From Shinisaurus crocodilurus (lineage: Eukaryota; Chordata; Lepidosauria; Squamata; Shinisauridae), in contig CM037877.1 in the NCBI GenBank assembly GCA_021292165.1, positions 161,033,871-161,097,870 on the forward strand: a DNA stretch of 64,000 nucleotides, in the 5' to 3' direction. The notes beneath the pieces were generated by a model that was not told the origin of the DNA, did not search any database, and saw only the letters and a list, made by a program, of their open reading frames with translations. The translations under genes and the position numbers were made by a program. This document shows positions 8,200-18,759 of the stretch, piece after piece; the stretch's first letter is position 1, and every line of letters begins with the position of its first letter.

Positions 8200-8741
8200 C
8201 AACAATTGGAATGGAATTGCCATGGCAACACTTAAGTTTTGCCGTAAAAGTTTGATTCTGTGCAGATAGCACCATTCGTACTTGCTTTCCAAGTGGACAC
8301 AATGCTGACTCTGAAGAACACTCCAGTCCATCCCATTAAGAATGATAAAAGACACAATTTGACACACAGATTTTCAATGACTATACAAACAGAAATGGAT
8401 ATTTCATAGAGTTGTTTTCCACATTGCCAGGAAAAAATTAGATTTCGGTATTGGAATGGGTGGTTATAACAATGCTTTGGAATGGGGATAGCCAATGGCT
8501 CGTGTTGAGCCAGATTCTCTCCCTTCCCTAGGAGGAGATTTTATCTGCCTCGCCCCCTTGGTGGCCCTACCAAATGTTATTCAAAGTATAGCAAGACGGT
8601 TGCTTGTATCATCCATAAGAAAAGGAGAGATTTTCAAGGGTAAGAGAGATTTCACTCTTTTGCATTTTTTATATAACATATACCAGCCTATGTTTGTCTT
8701 AACAGCCACAAGAGAGGCTCTTCTCAAAGTACCTTCCATTG
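7938..8741. other. Intergenic DNA with an ATG/TGA microsatellite
   Basis: The only clear feature is a (GAT)n trinucleotide run at about 8170-8199. The antisense poly-histidine frame it generates is an artefact of the repeat. No gene is visible. Confidence 0.5.
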
Positions 8742-9069
8742 ACTGGGCTCTGACAACACGATAACTCACACTCAAGTATGGGTTGAGTGTGGGTTGTCGT
8801 TCAACCATGGGTTGTTGTTGAAACATGGATTACCGTGTTGCCTGAACCCAGCCAAGATAACAAACCATGGTGAACGATCCACAGTTCACAACCCAACAAC
8901 AAATCATGGGCTCTCTTCATCATGGGTTGTTCATGGTTAACAAGCCATGGCTTGTTAGAGCAGTTGGGTTCAGACAGCACGATAACCCACATTTCAACAA
9001 CAGCCTACGGTTCAACGACAACCCATATTCAGCCCTTGAGTGTGGGTTATCGTGTTGTCTGAACCCAGT
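8742..9069. mobile_element. 328-bp MITE with 'AACCCA/TGGGTT' palindromes
   Basis: The terminal inverted repeats start ACTGGGCTCTGACAACACG at the left and, on the other strand, ACTGGGTTCAGACAACACG at the right. The flanks show a possible 5-bp duplication CATTG (8737-8741 and 9070-9074). The interior is a series of smaller palindromes around ACCATGGGTT. Related copies lie at 12320-12510, 24846-25255 and 26340-30485. Confidence 0.65.
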
Positions 9070-9084
9070 CATTGTGTTATGAGA

Positions 9085-9200
9085 CAACTAGGGAAAGGCC
9101 CTTCTCTGTTATAGTGCCCCATTTGTGGAACACCCTCTCCATAGAGGCACAACCAGCACCAACCTTGCAGTCATTTCCAAAACGTTTATGTTTGCCCGGG
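9085..9200 (+). mobile_element. LINE (L2-like) C-terminal fragment
   Basis: The text 'GTGGAACACCCTC' with the surrounding conserved words is the end of the L2-type ORF2 seen again at about 21540-21690 and 30730-30850. It is short and non-coding. Confidence 0.45.
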
Positions 9201-9294
9201 GCATTCTAAGTTGGTCAGTCTGTTTAATTTTCCAGATGCGTAGTGGTGTTAGTCTGCAGCAGCAAAAACTACAAAGAGTCTTGTGGCACCTTAA

Positions 9295-9382
9295 AGTCTA
9301 GCAAATTTATTCTGGCATAAGCTTTCATGGACACTTTTCACAATGTCCATGGAAGGTTATGCAAGAATAAATTTGTTAGTCT
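9295..9382. repeat. 39-bp inverted repeat inside an interspersed repeat
   Basis: The arm at 9295-9333 (starting AGTCTAGCAAATTTATTCTG) is mirrored at 9344-9382 with a few mismatches, leaving a 10-bp loop. The preceding text (GAGTCTTGTGGCACCTTAAAG) is a common reptile interspersed repeat whose family I cannot name safely. Confidence 0.6.
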
Positions 9383-9534
9383 GTTGCCAGACTAACAAAA
9401 TTGCCAGAAGTCTGTTTTATTGTATTTTTTATTACCTTTTAATTTTGTTTTCTGACTGTTTTTTATTGTACTATATTCTGCATTATTATTCTGTATTTTA
9501 TTCTTTATTGTATGAATGCTTGCATTTATGTGTG

Positions 9535-9536
9535 TT

Positions 9537-9578
<42 letters not shown>

Positions 9579-9742
9579 CAGGGACGGTGCAAGGCAGTTT
9601 GGTGCAGTTTGGTGCCCTAGGCAAGATCAGATATTTAGCACGCCCCCTTCCCACTTGAGCCCTCCCTCCCTATTTTTGGCGCCCCCTTTAGCCCTGCGCC
9701 CTAGGCAGCTGCCTAGTTGGCCTAATGCTAGCACCGGCCCTG

Positions 9743-9780
<38 letters not shown>

Positions 9781-9781
9781 G

Positions 9782-9810
<29 letters not shown>
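9535..9810. repeat. Microsatellites flanking the MITE
   Basis: (TG)n and (TA)n occupy about 9535-9578; (CA)n and (TA)n occupy about 9743-9806. These are hypervariable simple repeats. Confidence 0.8.
9579..9742. mobile_element. 164-bp hAT-like MITE inserted in a dinucleotide repeat
   Basis: Terminal inverted repeats CAGGGACGGTGC (left) and CAGGGCCGGTGC (right, other strand). The element lies between a (TG)n(TA)n run and a (CA)n(TA)n run, so it seems to have landed inside a microsatellite that then provided the target duplication. Confidence 0.65.
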
Positions 9811-9812
<2 letters not shown>

Positions 9813-11028
9813 CAGACAGAGAGTTCACTGCCCTGATATTCTTCGATAAAGGGCAGTTTATAAACATCCTAATAAAATATGAATATAAATAAATAATAAA
9901 TAAATAAAGGTAATAGTCATTCCTAGGCAGTGTTAACTTTATTTTATGGTAGGCAATGTATGACTGTCCAGACATTGTTCTGGACTTCAACTCCCATAGT
10001 TGGCCAACCTTGATCTAGAAACATTCACACATATTTAGGATGGATATTTTATCTCAGCAGAGCCAAAAGTGTTGTCAGGATCAGCATGGCGGACATCAGC
10101 AATGTTTTAACATTCTTTCTTTTACAGTTCACAACTTTCTGAGGAAAATTCCCCTGGAATACGTTGTAGGCATTTTGTCTCACAAGAAAGAGACAAAATG
10201 CCTAAAATGGTTTGTGCAGAAAAAGCTTGTGTAAATTTAATCAGACAATACATATGAATAACCACAGGCCCTAAAAATACATTTGTCAAGTTCTGGTTCA
10301 GAATCTTTCTTTGCCAAATAAGTGTATAATGTGCACCTTCCAGCCTTGCCCATAGATTTATTTAGTTAGTTCAGTTTCTGTTGTGTCCTGTCCCAAGGTA
10401 CTAACAGCATGTTTGGCCAGGGGCCAAGGCTGGGACTGTATACAAGAAGAATATCTCATATAGATATATAGCATATGTTCTATCTCTTTCTCACACTCTT
10501 AACTGCTAGAGTCTAGCACTGGGTCTCCAACATGGTGCCTGTGGGCACCAATGTGCTCACCAGGCTAGGTGCCCACCAGACTTCCTGTCCTTCCCAGTTT
10601 TAATTTTATTTCTTAAGACTTTTTTGTTGTTGTTGAAAACTGGGAAGTTGCCATGCTGTAAAACAAAGTGCTTTGCTCCAGCGCCATCTTTATTTGGGTT
10701 CCAAACAGTGGTTTTATGTAATGCAGCTCAGACCTCAAAGCTCTGCTTTGTACTTAGGTTCTTGGGCAAGGTACTTTTCTTTTAGTCTCACCAGTCTGGC
10801 TTTTATTTTGTGACTGGCCATGCCCGTTGCCATTTTACAAACTCGCAAACTCCCCATGGCAGAATTTTGAGACACTGGGTGCATTCACACATCATGCAAA
10901 TAAGCAGTAGGTTGGCTGGTTGTTCACTAAACAACCCATGGTAAACCCAACAGACGATTGCTGCCTCTCTTTGTTTCAGAACCTGAAAAAAGCGCAATTG
11001 AGGTCATATTTTTATTTTATCCTTTCAT
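9811..11028. other. Intergenic DNA with repeat debris
   Basis: Contains a small perfect hairpin at 10168-10204 (TAGGCATTTTGTCTC mirrored), a common reptile repeat with 'GGTGCCTGTGGGCACC' near 10530-10560, and an ACAACCCATGG fragment near 10925-10945. No gene seen. Confidence 0.45.
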
Positions 11029-12136
11029 CCCTGAAAATTGAACAACTGTGTCCATCATCATCATCATCATCATCCGTCTTTCACAAGTGTGCAAGTGCAC
11101 TCTTATGGCCGTCTGATATGTGTAATCTTGCCTGGTCAATATCCTTGTCTGTTTCAGTAGTTAAAGGGGGCGGTGAAGTGGAGTAGGAAACAGATTGACA
11201 AGGCGAGACTAATTTGCACACAGTTGCCAGAAATCAATTGCCCAGCTGTCAATTGAAAAGCACCGGTAAAGGGGGGAAGGTGGCAAAGGTAGATGCACCA
11301 AAAGAGGAGGGACGACAATATACAATGTAATCCTCTTGATTTTAAGTCTTGATACTTCTCCGTGTCCCTCCACCTTTTCAACACGTCTCAGAGTCTCCAG
11401 CTACCCCTGAAAGGGGAGATATTAACTGTCCCCACTTTTCACGGCTCCTTTTTGGAGTACTTAGTGCTGCGGTTACTGCAGTTCCCTGACAGTTTAACAC
11501 ACACGCACACCCCTGCAGAAATGTACGCAAATTTAATGGCTGGGAAGTAAATGCAGGGGAAATTTGCACACCTGCATTAACTGCTCCGTTATTGCAGGTG
11601 TGCACATTTCCCCTCCATTTACTTCCCAGCCCTTAAATGTGCATATATTTCTGCGGGTGCTTTTAGAACTGTCAGGGAACCGCAGTAACTGCATCAGTAA
11701 GTGGCGTGTGGAGTCAATAGCTCCCCTTTCTGAGTAGCTGAAGACTCAGGGAAGTGTTGAAAAGCTGGAGGGCACTGAGCACTGACAGTCCAACCCTTAA
11801 GATCGAGAGAATTATGCATTGCTAAGGGGGAGATATTGTGTCTTCCCCCCCCCCTTTTGGTGTGCCTTCTTTTGCCACTTTTTCTCCCTTTACTGGTGCT
11901 TTTCCATTGACAACTCAGCAATTGGTCCCTGGCAAATTAGCCTATATGCAGTCTCGCCTTGTCAATCTATTCCCTACTCCACTTCACTGCTCCCTTTGAC
12001 AGCTGAAACAGACAAGGAAATTGACCAGGCAAGACTACACAGATCGGACAGCTGTAAGAGCGCACTTATGCACTTGTGAAAGACTAACAAAAAAAAATAA
12101 TTACTGACACATTTGCACAATTTTGAATTTTCAGGG
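11029..12136. mobile_element. 1.1-kb foldback (long inverted repeat) element
   Basis: The two halves are imperfect mirror images about an axis near 11584. Matching landmarks: CCCTGAAAATTG at 11029 versus CAATTTTGAATTTTCAGGG ending at 12136; TCTTTCACAAGTG versus CACTTGTGAAAGA; AATCTTGCCTGGTCAAT versus ATTGACCAGGCAAGACT; GGAGTAGGAAACAGATTGAC versus its mirror at about 11965; AACTGTCAGGGAACCGCAGT near the axis versus its mirror. Arms are ~490-550 bp with a ~16-bp centre. No transposase frame is visible. This is likely a large non-autonomous DNA transposon. Confidence 0.75.
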
Positions 12137-12319
12137 TCCACATTTTTTAAAAAGAAAGGTGGCAAACTAGTGACGGTCTCTCCAACGTGCTGCTTGGACA
12201 TCAGTGAAGGGGCAGTCACTGGTGGTGGCACGGACAAGATCAGGAAGGGCAGCAGGGGATTTTCCCGCTCTTGCCAAGCAGCTCACTAGCCAATCCTCAC
12301 AACTCAATATGAAATTTCT

Positions 12320-12510
12320 CTTCCAGGTTTGGGTGACACGACAACCAATCGTGGGTCAAACAACCCATAGAACAAGCCATGGGTTGTCAGGGTGGCTTGT
12401 TCCTGAAAAATAAGCCACCTGTGGGAAGAGGTCTGGATTTGGATGACATAACAACCCACTGTGGCTAGTTACTCACAATGGGTTGTCATGTTGTGCAAAC
12501 CCAGTCTCTC
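12320..12510. mobile_element. MITE fragment of the 'AACCCATGG' family
   Basis: TTGGGTGACACGACAACC at the left is partly mirrored by GGTTGTCATGTTGTGCAAACCC at the right. The interior AACAAGCCATGGGTTGT palindrome is like those in the 8742-9069 element. Confidence 0.5.
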
Positions 12511-12589
12511 TCTCAAGATTCCCAATGTGCCCACCAACTCAAAAAGGGACTAAGAAATTGGAGCAGGACTATGTAGATGAAAGGGCGGG

Positions 12590-13353
12590 AAGAAAAGAAT
12601 CCAGGGGGAAGGCACTATTAACCAAAGACAAAAGCGAGAAAAAACTCCCAAGTGCCAACAGAGGTCTTTGTGTATTTTTATTTGTGCCCGACACATGATT
12701 ATTAATTATTATTAAAAATTAGGTTACAATTACATAATAATTTTAACTTTTCATAGATTTCATAGATCATAGAGTTGGAAGGGGCCTACAAGGCCATCGA
12801 GTCCAACCCCCTGCTCAATGCAGGAAACTAGAGGAGGGGGTCTCCCATCCAAGTAATAACCAGGCCTGACCCTGCTTAGCTTTCCACGCTCAGAGAAGCT
12901 GAGTCAGCATGAGCCATAGGCAACGTACTCTTGGGTAGGTTAGCTCTGATTAGATTTCAGATTTCATGGCAACTTCCCAGTTTTCAACAACAACAAGTGT
13001 CTCATAAGAAAAAGAGAGTTTGACGGTTTTATGTGTGTACACAGAGCAAATGCATTGGTTTAAAGTAATGTGAATGCTAGTTTGAGTATGTGGTGGCTAA
13101 AGCTTTTTTTACATGGTAATTAAGGAATAACGTTTTAGAATGGATAGGCTTCTAATGTCATGTAAAGTTTGTAAATAGTATAATTGCTCTTTGGATAACT
13201 GGATAGTACTTTTTAATGTATGGACTTTTTAATGTATATATTTTCTGTATTACAGCCCTTGAAAAAGGCTTAGGCCGAAACACGTCAGGCACAAATAAAA
13301 ATACACAAAGATCTCTATTGGCACTTGGAAGTTTTTTCTCGCTTTTGTCTTTG
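12590..13353. mobile_element. Penelope-like or foldback insertion with 14-bp target duplication
   Basis: GATGAAAGGGCGGG occurs at 12576-12589 and again at 13354-13367, which I read as a target duplication. Inside it, about 75-bp inverted arms (12621-12696 and about 13280-13353) share a segment with CAAAGACAAAAGCGAG and AATAAAAATACACAAAG. Next to the right arm is a 'GAAAAAGGCTTAGGCCGAAAC' type motif (from 13260). That motif is shared by many vertebrate retroelements and resembles a decayed hammerhead core. The 590-bp spacer contains a SINE. No reverse transcriptase frame remains. Confidence 0.5.
12752..12922 (-). mobile_element. SINE with 5S rRNA-like head and CR1-like tail
   Basis: Read on the minus strand, the 5' part (12922-12837) matches 5S rRNA around its internal promoter: GCTAAGCAGGGTC, GGCCTGGTTA and ACTTGGATGGGAGACC. 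The 3' part (about 12830-12752) is the CR1 end with TGCATTGAGCAGGGGGTTGG and the terminal ATCTATGA-type repeats. A 5S-headed SINE fits the SINE3 class. Two independent fragments lying side by side are the alternative. Confidence 0.6.
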
Positions 13354-13547
13354 GATGAAAGGGCGGGGTCATGCAGGTAGGCATGGTTGTCAATGGCTGT
13401 CACGGTATTCCACAGAACAAAGTAAATGGATTGTGTCCATATCTTTACTTGTGTAGTACTACTTGGGTAGTAGTAAGTAACTGTGACAGAAGGGGATAGA
13501 GAGCTTAAGGCATGGCTGCCATTTTGGACAGCAGCTGTACATTTAAG

Positions 13548-13613
13548 TCGCAATCCTAAAAGTCCTACATGACTTTTTTCCATCTAAACATGCATAGGAT
13601 TGCGCCCTTAGTG
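13548..13613. mobile_element. Small palindromic element, 'GCAATCCTA' family
   Basis: TCGCAATCCTAAAAG at the left is mirrored by GCATAGGATTGCG at the right. It belongs to the same widespread squamate family as 15655-15785 and 31448-31545. Confidence 0.5.
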
Positions 13614-14409
13614 TAATGACTACTTTGGTCCCAAGTACCCATGTGGTTTTAAGCTTTAAAAAGAGATGGAAAGATGGAATTAAGCAACAGGCTGCATAGC
13701 ACTCTTTTGTTTCCCCACTCTTGGCTCCTACAGAGCACTCTTTCGGTTTCTTGTAAGCAGAATTCCCAACTCCCTTTTCCCCCAGCACTAGACAACCTTG
13801 GCTGCGCTCCCCTGCAGGTAGCCAGGCATAACTCTGCGCCGAGTTGAATTCTATTTCTTTAGAATCCATGGCTCTCTATAGTGGCGCAGCTGTGATTTTA
13901 TTATTGCTTTGTGGTGTTTTAATATTCATTTGAATATTATTGCACATTAGAATCTCCATTATAACTGTTACTAAGGACATGGGCCCCTAGAAGTGTCATT
14001 TATTTTATCAGATCACAGCTGCAACATAGCAAAAAAAAAAAGAAAGAAAGAAAGAAGCCTTGGGCAGCAGCAGTGGGGAAGCTAAGGGAATCGGCATCTT
14101 GTGTTTTTCTGAAGAGAGAAAAATTGTGGAGAAAAATCTTTAAAAGGGGGGAAATGTATTTGCAAGCATTTCAGCACAGCAATAACACCCTTGGGTTTGT
14201 TTCGCTGAATCTGCCTAGCTCTCTCTTGTTTATTTTTAATTGCTGAAGGGTTTTCCACATTGGTTAGTGGAAACAAAGAATGCTGATACAATTTTCAACA
14301 ATGTTTCAAGGGTGTCTTCAGTTAAAAATAAAAAATAAAAAGATGATGATGAAAAGCTCCGCCAAAACAAGGAGAAGTTTTAAAAAGACGTTGGAAATGT
14401 GATTTTCTT
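13614..14409. other. Intergenic DNA, no gene recognised
   Basis: The only notable feature is an A-rich/(GAAA)n simple repeat at about 14028-14057. Open frames here show no protein family features. Confidence 0.45.
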
Positions 14410-14600
14410 TGTTCAGACCTGGTGCGGTCGCATTTGCAGTGCTGTGTACAATTCTAGTCACCCCCTTCATCCCAAAAAGAATATGTAATACAGAGAAGCT
14501 GGAAAGAATACAGAAAAAAAGTGACTAAAATTATGATGGAGTTGGAACACTTCCCTATAATGAAAGACTAAAGATTTGTTTGGGTATGTGTGTGTTTAAA
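14410..14600 (+). mobile_element. CR1/L2-like LINE fragment
   Basis: The words GCTGTGTACAATTCTAGTCAC and the following lysine-rich segment match the conserved 'EYC..FWSP' C-terminal RT region of CR1/L2 LINEs. It is short and out of frame in places. Confidence 0.5.
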
Positions 14601-15654
14601 CTGGAAAAAGCACACAACAAAGATAGATCATGATAGTATCTCATTTTGCAAGTGCAGAATACTTGTTTTCAGGTGCTACTGAAAATCTTCCCTTTCTTAG
14701 GGCCATACTAGACCTGACGCAGTTGCTTGAATGCTGTTGTTGTTATTGTTTTTAAGTAAATAGCAAGCATGAGCGGGTGGGCTCAGGATTCTGGCTTGGG
14801 TAGAGGAGTTTTAACCTATTCCCCCTGCTGTGGTCCCAAATCCGGATGGGCTTTCTTTCCCATGCAAATAGCAGGCCCAGGAGCCCTGATTCTGGGCAGC
14901 GCCACAACAGGGGGCAAAGGACTAAAGCCCGCCCTTGCCCCAGGGTCCCATTCCAAATCATGGGGCCCACACCTGCTACTCACTTGATGAAAACCATCCA
15001 TAATTGCAAATGGCATCTGCTGCTTTGGTCCTCAGTTCGCCACTACTTCAAAAGTGTGAAGGGGCAATGGAATCCCAGCAGCCCCACATATCCGCTGCAT
15101 GTGTGGTTTTGATGGCTTTTTTAACATGTTTCCAGCGATAAAGCTACATTATTACAGTCAATGACCAGTATAGATGTACGAATATCCTTCTTTCAAACTT
15201 TTTTTTTTCTTTTTTGCAAGGAAGGGAGGGAACTGGAGTACACCTTGGGTTCAAATTTCTAGTTCTGAAATAACTTAACCAGTTTTGAGGTACACTTCAA
15301 GTCTCCCATTTCAAGGGAGAAATGCACAAATGTGCCATTTTCAGCCTTCTTTTTTTTTTTTAGTCATTAGGCCATCTTGGGCCATGGACCGATGCTGCCC
15401 GTCCACACAGAACCCACCACTTGTGCAATGGAGATTTAGTAGCACTTCTGGGGACAAGCCCTGAAACAAGTAGAAATGCTCGTTTCTGGAAGCACTAAAT
15501 CTCCATTGTGCGGGCAGTGGGCACTGCTTGCCTGAACAAAAGAAGAGGCAGCTGGCTGCACGGATGGTCACCACTGGATTCTGCCCCACGTGTATCATGT
15601 TTCATGGATTTAGGTGGTGTTTGGACATCAGTTGGACACCCCTGTGAGACAGTA
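14601..15654. other. Intergenic DNA, no gene recognised
   Basis: Contains T-runs at about 15200 and 15350 and an inverted pair around 15420-15520 (GGAGATTTAGTAGCACTTCTG mirrored by AGCACTAAATCTCC). No coding feature is seen. Confidence 0.4.
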
Positions 15655-15785
15655 AAAGCGCAATCCTATCCATGTTTAGACATACAAATGTTCTTCAACT
15701 CCCAGCATTCCATGGCTGGCTGGGGAATGCTAGGAGTAGTAGGACTTCTCTCTGCCTAAACATTCATAGGATTGCACCCTAAATC
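15655..15785. mobile_element. Palindromic MITE with a second MITE nested in it
   Basis: The outer arms are GCGCAATCCTATCCATG and CATTCATAGGATTGCACCC. Between them lies a second palindrome with CAACTCCCAGCATTCC and its mirror GGAATGCTAGGAGTAG. The nesting suggests one MITE landed in another. Confidence 0.55.
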
Positions 15786-16250
15786 AGTTGGTGATTTATA
15801 TAACATGCAGTTATATGCTTAATAGTAATAATAATTCTGAACACATATGTAGCACATTTCATGTGGTCATGGCACATTGGCCATCCTTACAACTTTACAA
15901 CAGCCTTACAGTCACCTTGTATAGTATTGTCTCCATCAGGGCCAAAACATATATGCCTAGCAACTATGTCTTCTTCTCAGTTTTACTGTAGAGTAGGTAC
16001 AGGGGGCCTGATCCAGATCTCTAAATCTCCCCTCCCGTGTTAGGGTCACAATCTGGATTGCCCCCGTACCAACACTAGAGTAAAAATGGGAAAAGAAAGA
16101 TGTACCTGCTAGACACACATTTAATGTAATGTCTGTTTTGGCCCTCAGGTCACCTGCCAAGGTCCAAACTTCAACTGGGGCTGCGCTGCTAAGCAGCAGG
16201 GCCCCCCTAGACCTCCTTCTCTTTGCTGTTTTTTTTTCTGGCTCAGCAGT

Positions 16251-16515
16251 CTCCGAGACCTTCTGTGGCAGGAAGTCTTCCGTGAGGTTCTTCCTCACAG
16301 GGCTGTACCCCTCCAGGATGGCTCCAGATTTGAATGCATCACCCTGGGACACTCTGGGAAATTAAAATGGTGGCTCGGTCCAGCTTGCCAGGACCCACTA
16401 ACTGAGGAGGGCCCCCCCAGAGAGCACTTTGCCCAGGACCTTCCTAGAACTGGTGGGGTACAGCCCTGTGAAGAAATACCTCACAGAGTACTTCCTGTCA
16501 CAGAAGGTCTCACAG
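16251..16515. repeat. Inverted repeat, ~65-bp arms
   Basis: GAGACCTTCTGTGGCAGGAAG and ACAGGGCTGTACCC at 16251-16317 are mirrored at 16453-16515. The arms enclose ~135 bp. It may be a MITE or a folded LINE tail. Copy B counterpart: about 40070-40330. Confidence 0.55.
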
Positions 16516-17447
16516 AGTGCAGTGGTCAGGTGTGTGTGTGTGTAATGTGTATAAATATATATACACACATACAAACACATTTGTAATTAAAAATATATTA
16601 ACTAAAAATGGCATTGGGGGAAAGTATGTTGTTTCAAGGACACCCTGACCCACATTCTTTACCATTGTGGCACAGCAACTCAAATATCCCCCTGAATTCC
16701 TTTCTTCTGACCTTTTGGACTTTTTCTTTCCTCAGCTCCCTTGAGATGGGAAGAAGTGTTTATGCCTGGGTCTCTGGTGCTCCGTCACAGGTAAAGCTAG
16801 AGTCACACGCACTGCTCCATTTTTAGAATGATAAGTTGCCTGAGAATGTCTCTGCAAGCTGCGGAGTGAAAAAGTGGCAAGGAGAGCAACAGAACATGTC
16901 TCGGGGTAAAGAAGCTCTGTGGGAGTTGATGAAAGTCTGTGGAAGGAAACAGCCAGAACTGTGGATAATGGAACATTGCGGTGGGAGGTGGGAGGGTTTA
17001 TCTAGATGACAAATTGACGAGAAGAGACTAGGAAACAATGTTGATTTAACACCGGTGATTTGAAACTTTGGCTGCACAGCTGTTTCAGGCAGAACTACCA
17101 AGATAAATTCAGAAGTGAGCTCTCTGTTGTGGTAGATTAATAAAAATAATTTTAAAAAAACACACACTCAGAAATCCTCAGTGCAGAAAGATCACTAACA
17201 TGCCCTTGGAATACATCAGATATTATAAAGAACAAGGAGAGAGTCCCAACATAACTAGTTTTTAATCAAGTCTTGTGTTTTTTGTTTTGGTTTTAGAGAA
17301 CAGAGAACTGAGCCCTGTAAATGAGAGAGAGACAGAGACAGGGACAGAGACAGAGACAGAGACAGAGACAGAAAGAACATTACAAGGGCCAAAATAAGTG
17401 CTAAATAAAGACAGTAAATAATACAATAAAGAGGCGAGTGCAGGGTT
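16516..17447. other. Intergenic DNA with microsatellites
   Basis: Contains a (TG)n/(TA)n run near 16530-16570 and a (GACAGA)n run at about 17328-17373. No gene recognised. Confidence 0.45.
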
Positions 17448-17545
17448 AGGGAACCTGTAGCCTTCCAGATGTTGTTGAACTACAACTCCCATCATCCCTG
17501 ACCATTGGCCAAGCTGGCTGGGGTTGATGGGAGTCTGAGCTCAGA
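17448..17545. mobile_element. MITE of the 'CAACTCCCATCATCCC' family
   Basis: AACCTGTAGCCTTCCAGATG leads into CTACAACTCCCATCATCCCTG and a partial mirror GGGGTTGATGGGAGTC. It is a truncated palindromic hAT-like MITE. Copy B: about 41238-41335. Confidence 0.5.
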
Positions 17546-18059
17546 GGACAACATCATCACAGGTCCCCCCCCCCCATCCCGGCTTGGAATAGAACTCACA
17601 GCCCAGGAAACCTGAGTGAGCAGACAGTGAAGGGGCCACCGTTTCTGCGCTCATGCAACTTCCTGCCTTCTACGTCTTCGTGGAACAGTGTGTGCAGAGG
17701 ATCCTGCACCTGTGGAAGCATGGCCTGTGGAGTGCAAGGGGAGATGGGGAGAGAGAGAGCGCGTGCAGCATGCAATTGTCAGCAGCTGCTGCACATACTC
17801 ACCGAACCTGGATGCACCAATGCCTTGCCCTCCAACATTTCACAGGTGGAAATAGGGACACACATGTGTGAATTTATATAAGAGGTATGGTTAAGCGACA
17901 TGAAGGCGTGATCAAGAGGGCGTGGCCAGGCAAGATGAGGGCGTGGCCAAGGGTATGGCCAGGCAACCAAAGGGCATGGTCAAGAAAAAAAGTTACTAAG
18001 AGGAAACACACAAAACCGCAGTATTTTCTCCCTCTCACCTAGAGTTATCCACTAAAGCT

Positions 18060-18445
18060 AAATGGTGGCACATTTGGGACAAACAAAATGAAGTATTTCT
18101 TTGCATAGTGCATAGTTAAACTGTGGGATTCACTGCCACAAGATGTAGCAATGGCTGCCAACTTGGAGTAGACAAATTCAGGGAGGTTAGAATCTAGTTT
18201 CCTTTCTCAAGGCATTATATTACTGATAAGGCTATCAACGGATTAGTCATGATGGCTACATAGCACCTCCAAGATTGGAGACACCATGCCTCTGAATACC
18301 AGTTGCTGGGGAACATGAGTGGGAGCGTACTGTTACCCTCATGTCCTGCTTGAGAGCTTTCCAGAGCATCTGGTTGGTCACTGTGGGAAACAGGATGCTG
18401 GACCAGATAGATAGGCCTTTCCAGTAAGGCTCTTTTTATGGTCAT
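18060..18445 (+). mobile_element. L2-like LINE 3' end
   Basis: The text runs through AACTGTGGGATTCACTGCC, CTCTGAATACCAGTTGCTGG and GGATGCTGGACCAGATAG to TTTTTATGGTCA. These are the conserved last ~350 bp of a squamate L2/CR1-group LINE, here inactive. Copy B: about 41850-42235. Confidence 0.65.
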
Positions 18446-18759
18446 GTGGTCTTAACCTAGCACAGAGAGGAAGGCATGACGAGCACCTTCTCTTACAAGA
18501 AGATGCAAGCCCAGTCCCTGTATACAAACCCAGGTTGCTTAAGTGTATGCAGGGACTTGGTTTGCATGAAGATGTCCTTCCTTTTGTCTGTTAGACTTAT
18601 GGGTTGAATAAGGCAATCTGGAAGTTAATTTTTGACAGCCAAGTTCAGAGCACAAGCCTTTTAAGGGCACAAAATTGTGTATTCATGAGAAGCTGCCCAT
18701 TATAAGTCTCTGACTATCAAGGGCTATTCCTGGAGTTCCGATAAAAGCAAAGTCTAGTT

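Noticed and set aside
8080..8367. Poly-histidine open frame
   Set aside because: Produced by the trinucleotide microsatellite; no domain or splice context.
9343..9849. 168-residue open frame
   Set aside because: It crosses two dinucleotide repeats and a MITE, so it is not a plausible gene.
13250..13290. Functional hammerhead ribozyme
   Set aside because: Key core positions (CUGANGA) are substituted, so at best it is a decayed remnant.
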